NCBI GenBank assembly: GCA_905233465.1
Contig: CAJOEI010000016.1
Coordinates: 1 to 40,482, forward strand
Length of the DNA stretch: 40,482 bases
From: an uncultured Bacteroidaceae bacterium
GTDB taxonomy: Bacteria; Bacteroidota; Bacteroidia; Bacteroidales; Bacteroidaceae
Direction of reading: 5' to 3'
Below the pieces are notes generated by a model that did no database searches, had not been told where the DNA came from, and was given only the letters and a program-made list of their open reading frames with translations. The translations under genes and the position numbers were made by a program. Below are positions 1 to 8,593 of this stretch, piece after piece; position 1 is the first letter of the stretch; each line of letters opens with the position of its first letter.

Positions 1-326
1 CGGACTCCGAGGTCAGCGAGGCCACGCTGTGCTGGTTAGGCTACGAGCCTCGTCAGGACGGCATCACCACGGATATGAACGACGTGAAGGACGAGACCCT
101 TGCCGATATTCAGGCCAAGCCTGTCACCATCACCAACAGCGGTAGCATGCTCACCGTAAGCGGCACGGAGGACGGCACACAAATCAGCGTCTACGACCTC
201 AGCGGCCAGCTCTGCGGCACGGCCACGCCCCGCGGCGGCCACGCCTTCATCACCACCACACTCCCCTCCGGCTCCGTCGCCATCGTACAGCTCGGGAGCA
301 AGAGCGTGAAGGTAAGGATGAAATAA
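1..326 (+). CDS. C-terminal end of a secreted protein with a sorting-type tail (partial)
   Basis: Open reading frame that enters from the left edge (the frame is open from base 3) and ends at TAA 324-326. The visible 107 residues end in a compact beta-rich domain containing ISVYDLSGQL, then LPSGSVAIVQLGS and a basic end (VKVRMK). This pattern (hydrophobic-Y-D-x-x-G, then L-x-x-G, then a basic terminus) is that of the Por/type IX secretion C-terminal sorting domains of Bacteroidetes. The catalytic or binding part lies outside the window, so its function cannot be named. A shared hairpin terminator follows 41 bases after the stop. Confidence 0.75.
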   Translation, partial: DSEVSEATLCWLGYEPRQDGITTDMNDVKDETLADIQAKPVTITNSGSMLTVSGTEDGTQISVYDLSGQLCGTATPRGGHAFITTTLPSGSVAIVQLGSKSVKVRMK

Positions 327-367
327 GCGAGTGGAAACAGACCAAATGCAGATTGCTACAATATAAT

Positions 368-400
368 AGCCTCCGGCTTGCTGTGTGCAGGCCGGAGGCT
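368..400. terminator. Bidirectional hairpin terminator
   Basis: Perfect 10-bp inverted repeat AGCCTCCGGC (368-377) and GCCGGAGGCT (391-400) with a 13-nt loop. It is followed by TTTACA on plus and preceded by an A/T-rich stretch that gives U-rich RNA on minus. It lies between the convergent ends of the left-edge gene and the aquaporin gene and can serve both. Confidence 0.8.
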
Positions 401-435
401 TTACAATTGTAGTTTATCGGATGCTTACGATGGTC

Positions 436-1119
436 TTATTTTTCACACTTCTCGCAGTCGCAGCCAATCATGCACCAGATGCCGGCGGCACATGCTGCAC
501 CAACGAACGGGCCGACGATGAACACCCAGAGGTCTGTCAAAGCCTGACCGCCCTGGAAGACGGCGGGAGCGATGGAACGGGCGGGGTTCACGCTGGTGCC
601 GGTGTAGTGGATGCCTACGAGGTGGATGAGCACGAGCGACAGTCCGATGGCCAGACCTGCGAAGTTGCCAGCGCCTTTCTTGGCATCAGTAGTGCCAAGC
701 ACCACGAGCACGAAGACACATGTGAGGATGATCTCAGCAATGAGGCCGTTGGTCTGTGATGCAGCGCAGGCGTTGGCGCCTGTGGTCGTGCCCTGTGCCA
801 GGTCGGGAGCTGTTGTCACGAGGGCATAGAGCAGTGCGGAACCGATGAATGCTCCGATGACCTGGAAAATCATATACATCACAGCATCCTTGGGTGAGAT
901 GCGCTTGGTGAGCAGGCAGCCCAAGGTGATGGCTGGGTTGATGTGGCAGCCACTGATGCCGCCGATGGCATAGGCCATAGCCACAACAGCTAGACCGAAA
1001 GCCAGCGCTGTGCCGACGACAGATGCCGGGTCTACGCCGCAGTTCAAACTAACGGCTGTGCCGCAGCCCATCAGTACGAGCACCATGGTGCCCACCATTT
1101 CTGCAAGATACTTTTTCAT
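436..1119 (-). CDS. aqpZ: Aquaporin Z-type water channel (MIP family)
   Basis: A 227-residue inner-membrane channel of six transmembrane helices plus two half-helices, which moves water down its osmotic gradient. Both NPA motifs are present (HINPA, residues about 59-63; SVNPAR, about 176-181). The aromatic/arginine filter positions read F41, H166, T175 and R181, the water-selective set of E. coli AqpZ rather than the glycerol-facilitator set. The length is normal for AqpZ. The C-terminus has a short cysteine-rich tail (CDCEKC) that could bind metal or be oxidised; this is not a family feature I know. A TATATTTG promoter motif lies about 55 bases upstream, so it is probably monocistronic. Confidence 0.93.
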   Translation of the reverse strand: MKKYLAEMVGTMVLVLMGCGTAVSLNCGVDPASVVGTALAFGLAVVAMAYAIGGISGCHINPAITLGCLLTKRISPKDAVMYMIFQVIGAFIGSALLYALVTTAPDLAQGTTTGANACAASQTNGLIAEIILTCVFVLVVLGTTDAKKGAGNFAGLAIGLSLVLIHLVGIHYTGTSVNPARSIAPAVFQGGQALTDLWVFIVGPFVGAACAAGIWCMIGCDCEKCEK

Positions 1120-1174
1120 ACTTCTGATAGTTTTAATAGGTTAGAAAAGATGTGTAATTGTTGCTTTCTGTCGG

Positions 1175-1182
1175 CAAATATA
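1175..1182 (-). promoter_or_regulatory. Bacteroidetes-type -7 element for aqpZ
   Basis: On minus the sequence reads TATATTTG, matching TAnnTTTG, 55 bases before the aqpZ ATG. I see no clear -33 TTG, so this is a moderate call. Confidence 0.5.
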
Positions 1183-1268
1183 CATTGTTTTGCAGATTAG
1201 ACGACTTCAGGCGCAAGAAAAAGGCACATATTTTCTAATTCTTTAACACTTGAGCGGCAGTCGTATGT

Positions 1269-1934
1269 TCAGAAGTCGATGCAGCTGCCGCCGTCGCTGC
1301 TGGCATAGCGTCGTAGCAATTCCTGAATGAAGTGTGCACAGGCTGACACGTTGGCGCGGTTGCCGTCGTAGCCGTTGACGATGGCGAGCAGGCGTGTGGT
1401 GGAGGACGTGAGCTTCGTGCGTTCGTGGTCCGATGTCGGCGTGCCGATGCCGCCTGTGGCGTCTCGATATACTGGCAGGCCGTCGATGTTCAGCAGCCCG
1501 CGCCCGATGCCTTCGTAGGGCTCGCCCTCGCGCCCGATGCCCAGACACAGCACATCGCCGACAATCTTGTCGGCATCAAAGCCCCCGATGCTGTATCCGT
1601 AGGCTATGCTGGCCAGGTTGATGAGGTCCACAAGAGTGTCGACACGGTAGAGGTCGTTGCCCTTCAGTGTGCGACGTACCAGGGCCTCGCTGCTGGGGCG
1701 GTAGCGGCTGGGGTCCTTGCCACAGGCGCGATAGGCCTCGCGTGTGGCCTGTATGGGTGGCATCTGTTTGATGCTGTCGATGGTGTAGCGACGGCGATAG
1801 TCTGCAATGAAGCTGTCTATCTCAGCCCATAGCTCGGGGCTGGAGGGGCTGTTGATGACATCTGCAACGACAGCGGTGCCCACAAAGTCGGGGCACCGCT
1901 GTCTAATCTCGTCCGAGACAATAATGCTGATCAT
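1269..1934 (-). CDS. B3/B4 tRNA-binding-domain protein (PheT-like, COG3382)
   Basis: A 221-residue soluble protein related to the B3/B4 domain of phenylalanyl-tRNA synthetase beta chain. Visible family signs are the RRRYTIDSIKQMPPIQATREAYRACGKDP-type region (about 48-76), the LVDLINLASIAYGYSIGGFD block (about 102-121), and the later GGIGTPTSDHERTK and ATTRLLAIVNGYD-like segments. Stand-alone B3/B4 proteins are thought to act in editing or binding of aminoacyl-tRNA, but the substrate cannot be read from the sequence. It starts inside the last codons of the upstream lipoprotein gene (ATGA overlap), so the two are translationally coupled. It is the last gene of the block that begins with secA or earlier. 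Confidence 0.85.
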   Translation of the reverse strand: MISIIVSDEIRQRCPDFVGTAVVADVINSPSSPELWAEIDSFIADYRRRYTIDSIKQMPPIQATREAYRACGKDPSRYRPSSEALVRRTLKGNDLYRVDTLVDLINLASIAYGYSIGGFDADKIVGDVLCLGIGREGEPYEGIGRGLLNIDGLPVYRDATGGIGTPTSDHERTKLTSSTTRLLAIVNGYDGNRANVSACAHFIQELLRRYASSDGGSCIDF

Positions 1935-2551
1935 TCGAGTGTCTTGAAAGTATTGAAGTCTACATTAACGGCGCGGAACTCCAATGGCAGACTGGTTTGT
2001 GCCGACGGTGCACGGCGGCCGCCGTTGTTATTGCCGTTGTTGTTGTCGTCGCCAGTACCATCGGGACCTTGGTCGTCGCCACGGCCACGTTCATCATCGT
2101 CGTCGCCGTTGCCGCGACCGTCGTAGCGACCCTTGTTCTTCTCGAGCTCAAAGTAGATAGGTTGTCCGCTGCCGTAGCCGCTCATATAGCCGGTGAAGCG
2201 GGAATTGGTGACATGATAGTCGCTGATGCGGCAGTCAAGGTCGCGGTCGTCGAAGGTGAGATAGATGACGCCGTCCTGAATCTCGTAGTCGAAGTCGTGG
2301 GTGATGGTACGGTGGCTGTAGTAATCCTTCTCGTAGCCTGTGCCGTTCTTGTAGCTGAAGAGGCCGCCAGACGACTTGAAGTTGATCTCAGAGTAGATGG
2401 CTTGTTCGCTGCCATAGTACATCTGCAAGTCGCCATACCATGTGCCAGCGATGTCAAAGCCTACGTCGTCGTCATCGTCGCAGGCGGTGAATGTGCATGC
2501 GGCTGTCAGCATCAGAGCCAGCATGCAGAATGTGGTGCGTAGGGATTTCAT
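1931..2551 (-). CDS. Asp-rich lipoprotein, function unknown
   Basis: A 206-residue lipoprotein. The signal peptide ends in a lipobox (FTAC, Cys 24) followed directly by five aspartates. In Bacteroidetes an acidic run right after the lipid-bearing cysteine is associated with export to the cell surface, so surface exposure is a fair inference. Residues about 30-135 form one beta-rich domain beginning IAGTWYGDLQ and containing ISDYHV, like lipocalin-type domains annotated in many Bacteroidales lipoproteins. Residues about 140-185 are a low-complexity Gly/Asp/Asn/Arg linker. It overlaps the downstream B3/B4 gene by 4 bp and follows the DjlA-like gene after 35 bp. No specific role can be assigned. 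Confidence 0.8.
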   Translation of the reverse strand: MKSLRTTFCMLALMLTAACTFTACDDDDDVGFDIAGTWYGDLQMYYGSEQAIYSEINFKSSGGLFSYKNGTGYEKDYYSHRTITHDFDYEIQDGVIYLTFDDRDLDCRISDYHVTNSRFTGYMSGYGSGQPIYFELEKNKGRYDGRGNGDDDDERGRGDDQGPDGTGDDNNNGNNNGGRRAPSAQTSLPLEFRAVNVDFNTFKTLE

Positions 2552-2586
2552 AAAGATAATGGTTAAGGGGTTATGGATTATTGTTA

Positions 2587-3420
2587 TTAAAGTCCTCTGG
2601 CCTTGAAGATGATGTCACGGGCTTCGTTGATCTGCTTGAGCTTCTTCTCGGCTGCAGCGCGTACGTCATCGCCAAGTGTGGCTACGCGGTCGGGGTGATG
2701 CTTCACCACGAGGCGTTTGTATGCAGCACGCACCTCGTCGTCGGTGGCTGTCGGCTGGATCTCGAGCACGGCATAAGCGTCTGCCAGTGTGGTGCTGCCC
2801 AGTCCGAGCATTGAGTTGAGTTCGGCCTCCGAGAGTCCGAGTTCTTGACTTATCTCGCGCAGAGCATTGATTTCCTCTGTTGCTACGTTGTTGTCAGCCT
2901 TGGCAAGCATGGCCAACAAGCTGAGTATCTGCAGACGTTGTGCTTGAGGCACCACATCACGCAGCTGGTGGCAGCAGTCGATGATGGTCTGGCGATATGA
3001 GCCTTGTTGGTGACTCTCTTCAATCTTCTGCCGCTCAAAGAGGCGCAACATGATTTGAACTCCCTGCTCCACTGCCACGTCGCCGAAGTTGGTGCGCAGG
3101 AAGCGACGCATGGCTTCCATCTCGCTATGCATCACTTTGCCGTCGGCGCGGATGACATAGCTGGCAAGCGTCAGCAGTGAGAAGAGGAAACCGTTGCGAG
3201 CGCCTTCGTCGACACCCTGATGCTGGCGTTGCTGCCTGCTGTTGAGGGTGTCGTAGACGCTCTCATCATAGGCCTCGCCGTTGTAGTCGCCCTTGATGGG
3301 CTCTATGCCTGAATCGATGACGGTGTCAATCAGCGAGCCCAGCACGAAGCCCGCCAATGCTCCTAACGGACCACCTGAGAGGAGGCCGAGGAAACCGCCT
3401 ATCCATTTTGCGCGTGCCAT
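2587..3420 (-). CDS. TerB and DnaJ domain co-chaperone (DjlA-like)
   Basis: A 277-residue protein with three parts: an N-terminal glycine-rich hydrophobic segment (about 8-32) like the dimerising membrane anchor of DjlA; an alpha-helical TerB-like domain (about 75-205, with the acidic RADGKVMHSE and KADNNVATEE motifs); and a C-terminal J domain (about 211-277) with the HPD motif at 242-244. The HPD loop stimulates the ATPase of DnaK, so it should recruit DnaK to the membrane. The order matches E. coli DjlA. It starts 14 bp after the secA stop codon, which suggests co-expression and a link to export or folding. Confidence 0.88.
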   Translation of the reverse strand: MARAKWIGGFLGLLSGGPLGALAGFVLGSLIDTVIDSGIEPIKGDYNGEAYDESVYDTLNSRQQRQHQGVDEGARNGFLFSLLTLASYVIRADGKVMHSEMEAMRRFLRTNFGDVAVEQGVQIMLRLFERQKIEESHQQGSYRQTIIDCCHQLRDVVPQAQRLQILSLLAMLAKADNNVATEEINALREISQELGLSEAELNSMLGLGSTTLADAYAVLEIQPTATDDEVRAAYKRLVVKHHPDRVATLGDDVRAAAEKKLKQINEARDIIFKARGL

Positions 3421-3434
3421 GATAACTTAGCAAC

Positions 3435-6400
3435 TTAGAGATTCCGACCGTGGCAGTTCTTGAACTTCTTGCCGCTTCCACAAGGACATGGGTCGTTGCG
3501 GCCCGGTACTTTGTCAGCTGTGAACGGCGTGCGGGGCTGCTGGGCGCGGGTGTCGTATGCTGCTGCTGCCTGCTGTGCCGGATCGTTGAGGTCGGCGGGA
3601 GCACCCTGTGCCTGAGCCTGTTGAGCCTGTGCCGCGCGGCGTGGTATGTCGGCGCCACGCGATGTGGTGTACTGAGCGCGACGCATGGCCTCGGCACGTG
3701 CACGGCGTTGTGCCTCCTGTGCGGCGGCACGCTGCTGGGCGTCGTCGGGTGCCTGTGTCTGTTGTTCAGGTACACGGCCGCGCATGAGTATGCTGATGGT
3801 CTGGTTGTTGATGTTGTTCACCATCTTGTCAAAGAGCTGCACGCTCTCGAGCTTGTAGATGAGCAACGGGTCTTTCTGCTCGTAGCTTGCGTTCTGTGCA
3901 CTGTGCTTGAGCTCGTCCTGCTGACGTAGGTTCTCCTTCCATGCCTCGTCGATGACGTGAAGCATGATGGCTTTCTCGAAGGCTGTCACCAGTGCACGAC
4001 CTTCGCTGGCGCAGGTGTCCTTGAGGCTCACACCGCCGATGTTGTAGACGCGCTTGCCATCGAGGATTGGCACCATAACGGGACGTTCGGCCCATTCCTG
4101 ACCATGCTCGCCCTCATAGATGGGCTTGAACACCTTGTAGGCCTCGGAGGCTATGAGGTCTGTCTTCTGCTTGAAGCGTGCCAGAGCGGCATCATAGGCT
4201 TTCACGATGAGGTCGTCGCGTTTCATGTTGACGAGGTCTTCGGATGTGAACGGCACTTCCATAGCAAAGAGCTCGATAAACTGCTCCTTCATCTGGTCGA
4301 AGGTGGCGCAGTTCTCTATGATGCTGATTACGCGGTCGCCAATCATGTCGGCGATGTCCATGCCCAGACGTTCGCCCATGAGCGCATGACGACGTTTCTC
4401 ATAGATGGCAGTACGCTGTTTGTTCATCACGTCGTCGTACTCCAGCAGGCGTTTACGTACGCCGAAATGGTTCTCTTCAACCTTTTTCTGAGCGCGCTCG
4501 ATGCTACTGTTGATCATAGAGTGTTCAATCATCTCGCCATCTTCGAGGCCCATGCGGTCCATCACCTTGGCGATGCGCTCGGAGCCAAACAGACGCATCA
4601 GCTTGTCTTCGAGCGAGACAAAGAAGACAGAGCTGCCCGGGTCGCCCTGACGACCGGAACGGCCTCGCAGCTGGCGGTCCACACGACGGCTCTCGTGGCG
4701 CTCGGTGCCGATGATGGCCAAACCGCCTGCCTCGCGTACCTCGTCGCTGAGCTTGATATCCGTTCCGCGGCCGGCCATGTTGGTGGCAATGGTCACGGCA
4801 CCGAGTCCATTGGTTGACTGACCAGCCAGAGCCACGATGTCGGCTTCCTTTTGGTGGAGCTTGGCGTTGAGCACCTGATGAGGTATCTTGCGCAGCGACA
4901 GCATGCGTGACAACAATTCACTGATTTCCACAGATGTCGTACCCACCAGCGTCGGGCGTCCGCTCTCACGCATCTTCACAATCTCGTCGATTACGGCATT
5001 GTACTTCTCGCGTTGGGTCTTGTAGATGCGGTCGTTCATGTCGTGGCGTATCACGGGACGGTTGGTGGGAATCTCCACAACATCAAGTTTATAGATGTCC
5101 CAGAACTCACCGGCCTCTGTGACGGCTGTACCCGTCATACCTGCCAGCTTGTGGTACATGCGGAAGTAGTTCTGCAGTGTGATTGTGGCAAACGTCTGAG
5201 TAGCAGCTTGAACCTTTACATGCTCCTTGGCCTCCACAGCCTGATGCAGACCGTCGCTCCAACGGCGGCCTTCCATGACGCGGCCCGTCTGCTCGTCCAC
5301 AATCTTGATTTCGCCGTCAACGATGATGTATTCTTCGTTGAGGTTGAACATAGCGTAGGCCTTCAGCAGTTGCTGGATAGTGTGCACGCGTTCGCTCTTG
5401 ATGGCGAAGTCGGTGTATAGTTCATCCTTCTTCTGCACGCGCTCCTCGTCGCTGAGTGAGGTGTCAGCCTCAAGTTGCGACATCTGGCTCACGATGTCTG
5501 GCAGGATGAAGAGGTTGGCATCATTCACCTGCTTTGCAAGCCAGTCGTTGCCCTTGTCGGTGAGGTCGGAGCTGTTCAACTTCTCGTCGATGACGAAGTA
5601 CAGCGGTTCAACAGCCTCAGGCATGCGTTTGTTGTTGTTCTCCATGTAGATCTCCTCAGTGGCAAGCATGCCAGCCTTGATGCCAGGTTCGGATAGATAC
5701 TTGATGAGGGGCTTGTTCTTCGGAAGAGCCTTGTATGAGCGGAACAGCGAGAGGAAGCCGGCTTCGGTCTTCTCCTTGTTCTGCTCTTCCTGTCCTTCGG
5801 CAATGAGCTTCTTGGCTTCTGCCAGATATTGTGTGGCCAGCTGGCGTTGTACACCGACCAACTTCTCCACCAATGGTTGATACTCCTCAAAGAGTTGGTC
5901 ATCGCCCTTGGGCACGGGGCCGGAAATGATGAGCGGGGTTCGGGCATCGTCGATGAGCACCGAGTCCACCTCGTCCACAATAGCGTAGTTGTGTGCCCTC
6001 TGCACGAGGTCATCAGGTGATGTGGCCATGTTGTCGCGAAGGTAGTCAAAGCCAAACTCGTTGTTGGTACCGAAGGTGATGTCTGCCTGATATGCCTTGC
6101 GACGGGCGTCGCTGTTGGGCTGATGCTTGTCGATGCAATCCACGCTGAGGCCGTGGAACATATACAATGGCCCCATCCACTCGCTGTCGCGCTTGGCCAG
6201 GTAGTCGTTGACGGTAACCACATGTACGCCGTTGCCTGTCAGGGCGTTGAGGAACACTGGCAGCGTGGCCACAAGGGTCTTACCTTCACCCGTTGCCATC
6301 TCGGCTATCTTGCCTTGGTGCAACACCGTGCCGCCAAAGAGCTGCACGTCATAGTGAACCATGTTCCACGTCATCTCGTTGCCGCCGGCCACCCAGTGGT

Positions 6401-6866
6401 TGTGCCACACGGCTTTGTCGCCATCGATGCTCACGAAGTCGTGACGGGCGGCCAGCTCGCGGTCGAAGTCGGTGGCTGTCACGATGACATCGGCATTGTT
6501 GGTCAGGCGTTCTGCTGTCGACTTCACTATGGCAAAGGCCACGGGACGTATTTCGTCGAGCACCTTCTCGTATTCTTCCAAGACATCCTTCTCCAGCTTG
6601 TCAATCTTGTCAAAGATGGGTTTGCGGTCTTCAATAGGTGTCTGTTCGATTTTGGCTTTCAGCTCATCTATCTGTTTGCGTAGTGGTACGCCAGCAGCGC
6701 GCACTTGTTCCTGCAGCTGCTTGGTGCGGGCGCGCAGGTCGTCGTTGGACAACGCTTGTATTTCGGGGTATACTGCCAGCACTTGCTCCACAAGAGGTTG
6801 GATGGCTTTCATATCGCGGTCGCTCTTGTTGCCGAAGAGCTTACGCATGAGTTCAAAGAAATTCAC
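3435..6866 (-). CDS. secA: Preprotein translocase ATPase SecA
   Basis: The motor that drives unfolded proteins through SecYEG. At 1143 residues it is longer than E. coli SecA (901). Visible features are Walker A ATGEGKT (191-197), the DEVD box (297-300) followed by the [15 protein letters not shown] block, the conserved [12 protein letters not shown] and [10 protein letters not shown] motifs of the second helicase domain, and a C-terminal SEC-C zinc motif ([17 protein letters not shown], about 1125-1140). An extra helical insertion near residues 60-105 and a long Gln/Ala/Arg-rich linker before the SEC-C tail explain the length and are usual in Bacteroidetes. It is followed 14 bp later by the DjlA-like gene. 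The upstream gap holds a CTATAG repeat array. Confidence 0.98.
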   Translation of the reverse strand: MNFFELMRKLFGNKSDRDMKAIQPLVEQVLAVYPEIQALSNDDLRARTKQLQEQVRAAGVPLRKQIDELKAKIEQTPIEDRKPIFDKIDKLEKDVLEEYEKVLDEIRPVAFAIVKSTAERLTNNADVIVTATDFDRELAARHDFVSIDGDKAVWHNHWVAGGNEMTWNMVHYDVQLFGGTVLHQGKIAEMATGEGKTLVATLPVFLNALTGNGVHVVTVNDYLAKRDSEWMGPLYMFHGLSVDCIDKHQPNSDARRKAYQADITFGTNNEFGFDYLRDNMATSPDDLVQRAHNYAIVDEVDSVLIDDARTPLIISGPVPKGDDQLFEEYQPLVEKLVGVQRQLATQYLAEAKKLIAEGQEEQNKEKTEAGFLSLFRSYKALPKNKPLIKYLSEPGIKAGMLATEEIYMENNNKRMPEAVEPLYFVIDEKLNSSDLTDKGNDWLAKQVNDANLFILPDIVSQMSQLEADTSLSDEERVQKKDELYTDFAIKSERVHTIQQLLKAYAMFNLNEEYIIVDGEIKIVDEQTGRVMEGRRWSDGLHQAVEAKEHVKVQAATQTFATITLQNYFRMYHKLAGMTGTAVTEAGEFWDIYKLDVVEIPTNRPVIRHDMNDRIYKTQREKYNAVIDEIVKMRESGRPTLVGTTSVEISELLSRMLSLRKIPHQVLNAKLHQKEADIVALAGQSTNGLGAVTIATNMAGRGTDIKLSDEVREAGGLAIIGTERHESRRVDRQLRGRSGRQGDPGSSVFFVSLEDKLMRLFGSERIAKVMDRMGLEDGEMIEHSMINSSIERAQKKVEENHFGVRKRLLEYDDVMNKQRTAIYEKRRHALMGERLGMDIADMIGDRVISIIENCATFDQMKEQFIELFAMEVPFTSEDLVNMKRDDLIVKAYDAALARFKQKTDLIASEAYKVFKPIYEGEHGQEWAERPVMVPILDGKRVYNIGGVSLKDTCASEGRALVTAFEKAIMLHVIDEAWKENLRQQDELKHSAQNASYEQKDPLLIYKLESVQLFDKMVNNINNQTISILMRGRVPEQQTQAPDDAQQRAAAQEAQRRARAEAMRRAQYTTSRGADIPRRAAQAQQAQAQGAPADLNDPAQQAAAAYDTRAQQPRTPFTADKVPGRNDPCPCGSGKKFKNCHGRNL

Positions 6867-6912
6867 AGTGATATATAATGTTTATTGGTTTACGATATTT
6901 GGATTATTAGAT

Positions 6913-6955
6913 CTATAGATGCTATAGAGACTATAGGAACTATAGTATGCTATGG
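6913..6955. repeat. CTATAGNNN 9-bp tandem array (copy 1)
   Basis: CTATAG starts at 6913, 6922, 6931 and 6940, exactly 9 bp apart, with three variable bases between units. A decayed unit CTATGG follows at 6950. The array ends against the stop codon of the PafA-like gene (6956-6958), so it is the first part of that gene's 3' region and lies 47 bp upstream of the secA start. The same motif with the same period recurs at 24476-24535. Confidence 0.85.
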
Positions 6956-8548
6956 TTATTTCAGCTTTAGCGGTGCTTCGGTGCTGCCGTTGGGTGCGCG
7001 TATTCGCAGCGAGGCCGCTATTGTCGGTGCTATTGCTGTTGCCGACACAGGCGCTGTGATGCGTTGGGCTTCTACGTCTGGCCCAAGGATGAATATCGGA
7101 TATGCTGTATATGGTTGTCCAGGTTCGATGTAGCTGCGACCATTCTGGCATTCCACGCGCCATCCAGGCATCGGGCGCACAATGATGTCGCCCGAACGTC
7201 GCGGTGACCACGCATTGCGTTGTGCCGACAGGTTGGTGGGGGACAGCATGGAGGTGATGTCACCAGGTGCTGCGGCCAGTTCGGTGGCTGTGTAGACATC
7301 TCTCACGCCAGCCATCTGGACGAGGAACTCTTCGCTACGTGCCAGCACATCGGCCATGCGCAGTTGGGCCTGCTCGATGATGCGTGCATCAAGGTAGATA
7401 TGACTGTCGCGGGTGGCTGTGACATATTGTCGCTGTCCGTAGAGGGCAGAGAGATACATGTTCAGCAACAGCGAGGCGCGTTCCATGCTGAAGGTGCCGC
7501 TCGTCAGGTTCAGCTCGCCCATGTTATAGGTCGAGGCGTCGGTGTCGCTGTAGCCTGTGGAAGATACCACGAAGATAGTTCGGCCTGCGCCCACTATCGA
7601 CTCCACCTTATTTATTATACGCGCGAGGGCGCTGTCCAAACGTACGTATGTGTCCTGCAGTTCGGAGGGGGCCGTGACCACAGTGTTGCCGTCGAAACCG
7701 CCTGCATACAGGCCAATACAAAGCATGTCGGGCACAGCGTCGCGGCCCAGCGGCGTGGCATCGATGGTGCGTTCCACCAGTTCTGCAACCTCTTCGGCCG
7801 CAAGTGCGCTGGACTTGAACTGGCGGATGCGGCGGTCGCCCTTGAACTTGTGGCTGAACACTCCTTTTGTTTTCTTTGCTTCGGTATTGCTCTGGAAGTA
7901 GTGGAAGGATGAGTATGCGCCGTCGTACACGGGCTCCCATGTCATGTCCTTCAGTCGTGTGGCTAATGGCGACTGGCGGTCTTTAGCCGTCAGCCATGTA
8001 GGCAGCGCGCCATAGTACTCAGTGCCGCACCACAGGCCCGTGTTGTCATTGAGCCAGTATGCGCCGTCGGCAGCATGTCCGGCCAGCAGCACGGCCATGT
8101 CGCGCTCGGGGGCGATGCTGTAGACCAGTGACTTGCGTCCTGTAGCCAGCTTGAGCTCGTCGGCCAGCGTCGTAGTGAGCAGATATGATGCCGATGTGCG
8201 TTCATCGGTCTGTAGACCACGATAGCGTGCATCGTCCACGCAGAACACGGGTTGCAGCGTCTCGCGCGAGAGCCACGACGCGGCGGGTATGCCGTGGACG
8301 TATGGCACTGTGCCTGTGCTGTTTGAGGCAGTGGCACTGGCACGGTCGGGCTGTGCAAATGGATATTGTGAGTCGGTGTAGTAGCGTGCCTGAGACATCA
8401 GCCGCCGCAGACCGCCCTCGCCATACAACGGGGCGAAGGACTCAAGATAGTCTGTCCGCAACTGGTCGACAAGAATATTGACGACCAAGCGTGACACCTC
8501 AGGCGACTGTTGGGCATCAACGCTCATCGCTGACAGCACGGCTACCAA
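6956..8548 (-). CDS. PafA-like alkaline phosphatase-fold protein, probably non-catalytic
   Basis: About 530 residues, exported, related to the PafA-type alkaline phosphatases of Bacteroidetes. Homology shows in LVVNILVDQLRTDYL (about 21-35), YGEGGLRRL, TGTVPYVHGI (78-87), AGHAADGAYW (156-165) and ELQDTYVRLD (296-305). Compared with Elizabethkingia PafA as I remember it, only the first metal Asp (D28) is kept. The nucleophile Thr aligns with R69, Asn100 with A90, Lys162 and Arg164 with E148 and D150, Asp305 and His309 with G284 and N288, and Asp352-His353 with S330-T331; the last His is also absent. The frame is intact, so a structural or binding role is more likely than catalysis. The given start is TTG. 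The signal peptide appears to begin further upstream (KYRLLWSLVAVLSAMSVDA), where no ATG exists; the candidate is ATC at 8590. Confidence 0.8.
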   Translation of the reverse strand: MVAVLSAMSVDAQQSPEVSRLVVNILVDQLRTDYLESFAPLYGEGGLRRLMSQARYYTDSQYPFAQPDRASATASNSTGTVPYVHGIPAASWLSRETLQPVFCVDDARYRGLQTDERTSASYLLTTTLADELKLATGRKSLVYSIAPERDMAVLLAGHAADGAYWLNDNTGLWCGTEYYGALPTWLTAKDRQSPLATRLKDMTWEPVYDGAYSSFHYFQSNTEAKKTKGVFSHKFKGDRRIRQFKSSALAAEEVAELVERTIDATPLGRDAVPDMLCIGLYAGGFDGNTVVTAPSELQDTYVRLDSALARIINKVESIVGAGRTIFVVSSTGYSDTDASTYNMGELNLTSGTFSMERASLLLNMYLSALYGQRQYVTATRDSHIYLDARIIEQAQLRMADVLARSEEFLVQMAGVRDVYTATELAAAPGDITSMLSPTNLSAQRNAWSPRRSGDIIVRPMPGWRVECQNGRSYIEPGQPYTAYPIFILGPDVEAQRITAPVSATAIAPTIAASLRIRAPNGSTEAPLKLK

Positions 8549-8593
8549 CGACCAGAGCAGACGGTACTTATGGGAAGATGCTGATTTGATGGC

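Noticed and set aside
1997..2542. 181-codon open frame opposite the Asp-rich lipoprotein
   Set aside because: Val/Ala runs are the complement of the Asp/Asn/Gly codons; the sense frame has a clear lipoprotein signal.
7608..7940. Overlapping minus-strand frame inside the PafA-like gene
   Set aside because: Arg/His/Pro-rich shadow frame; the main frame carries family motifs across the region.
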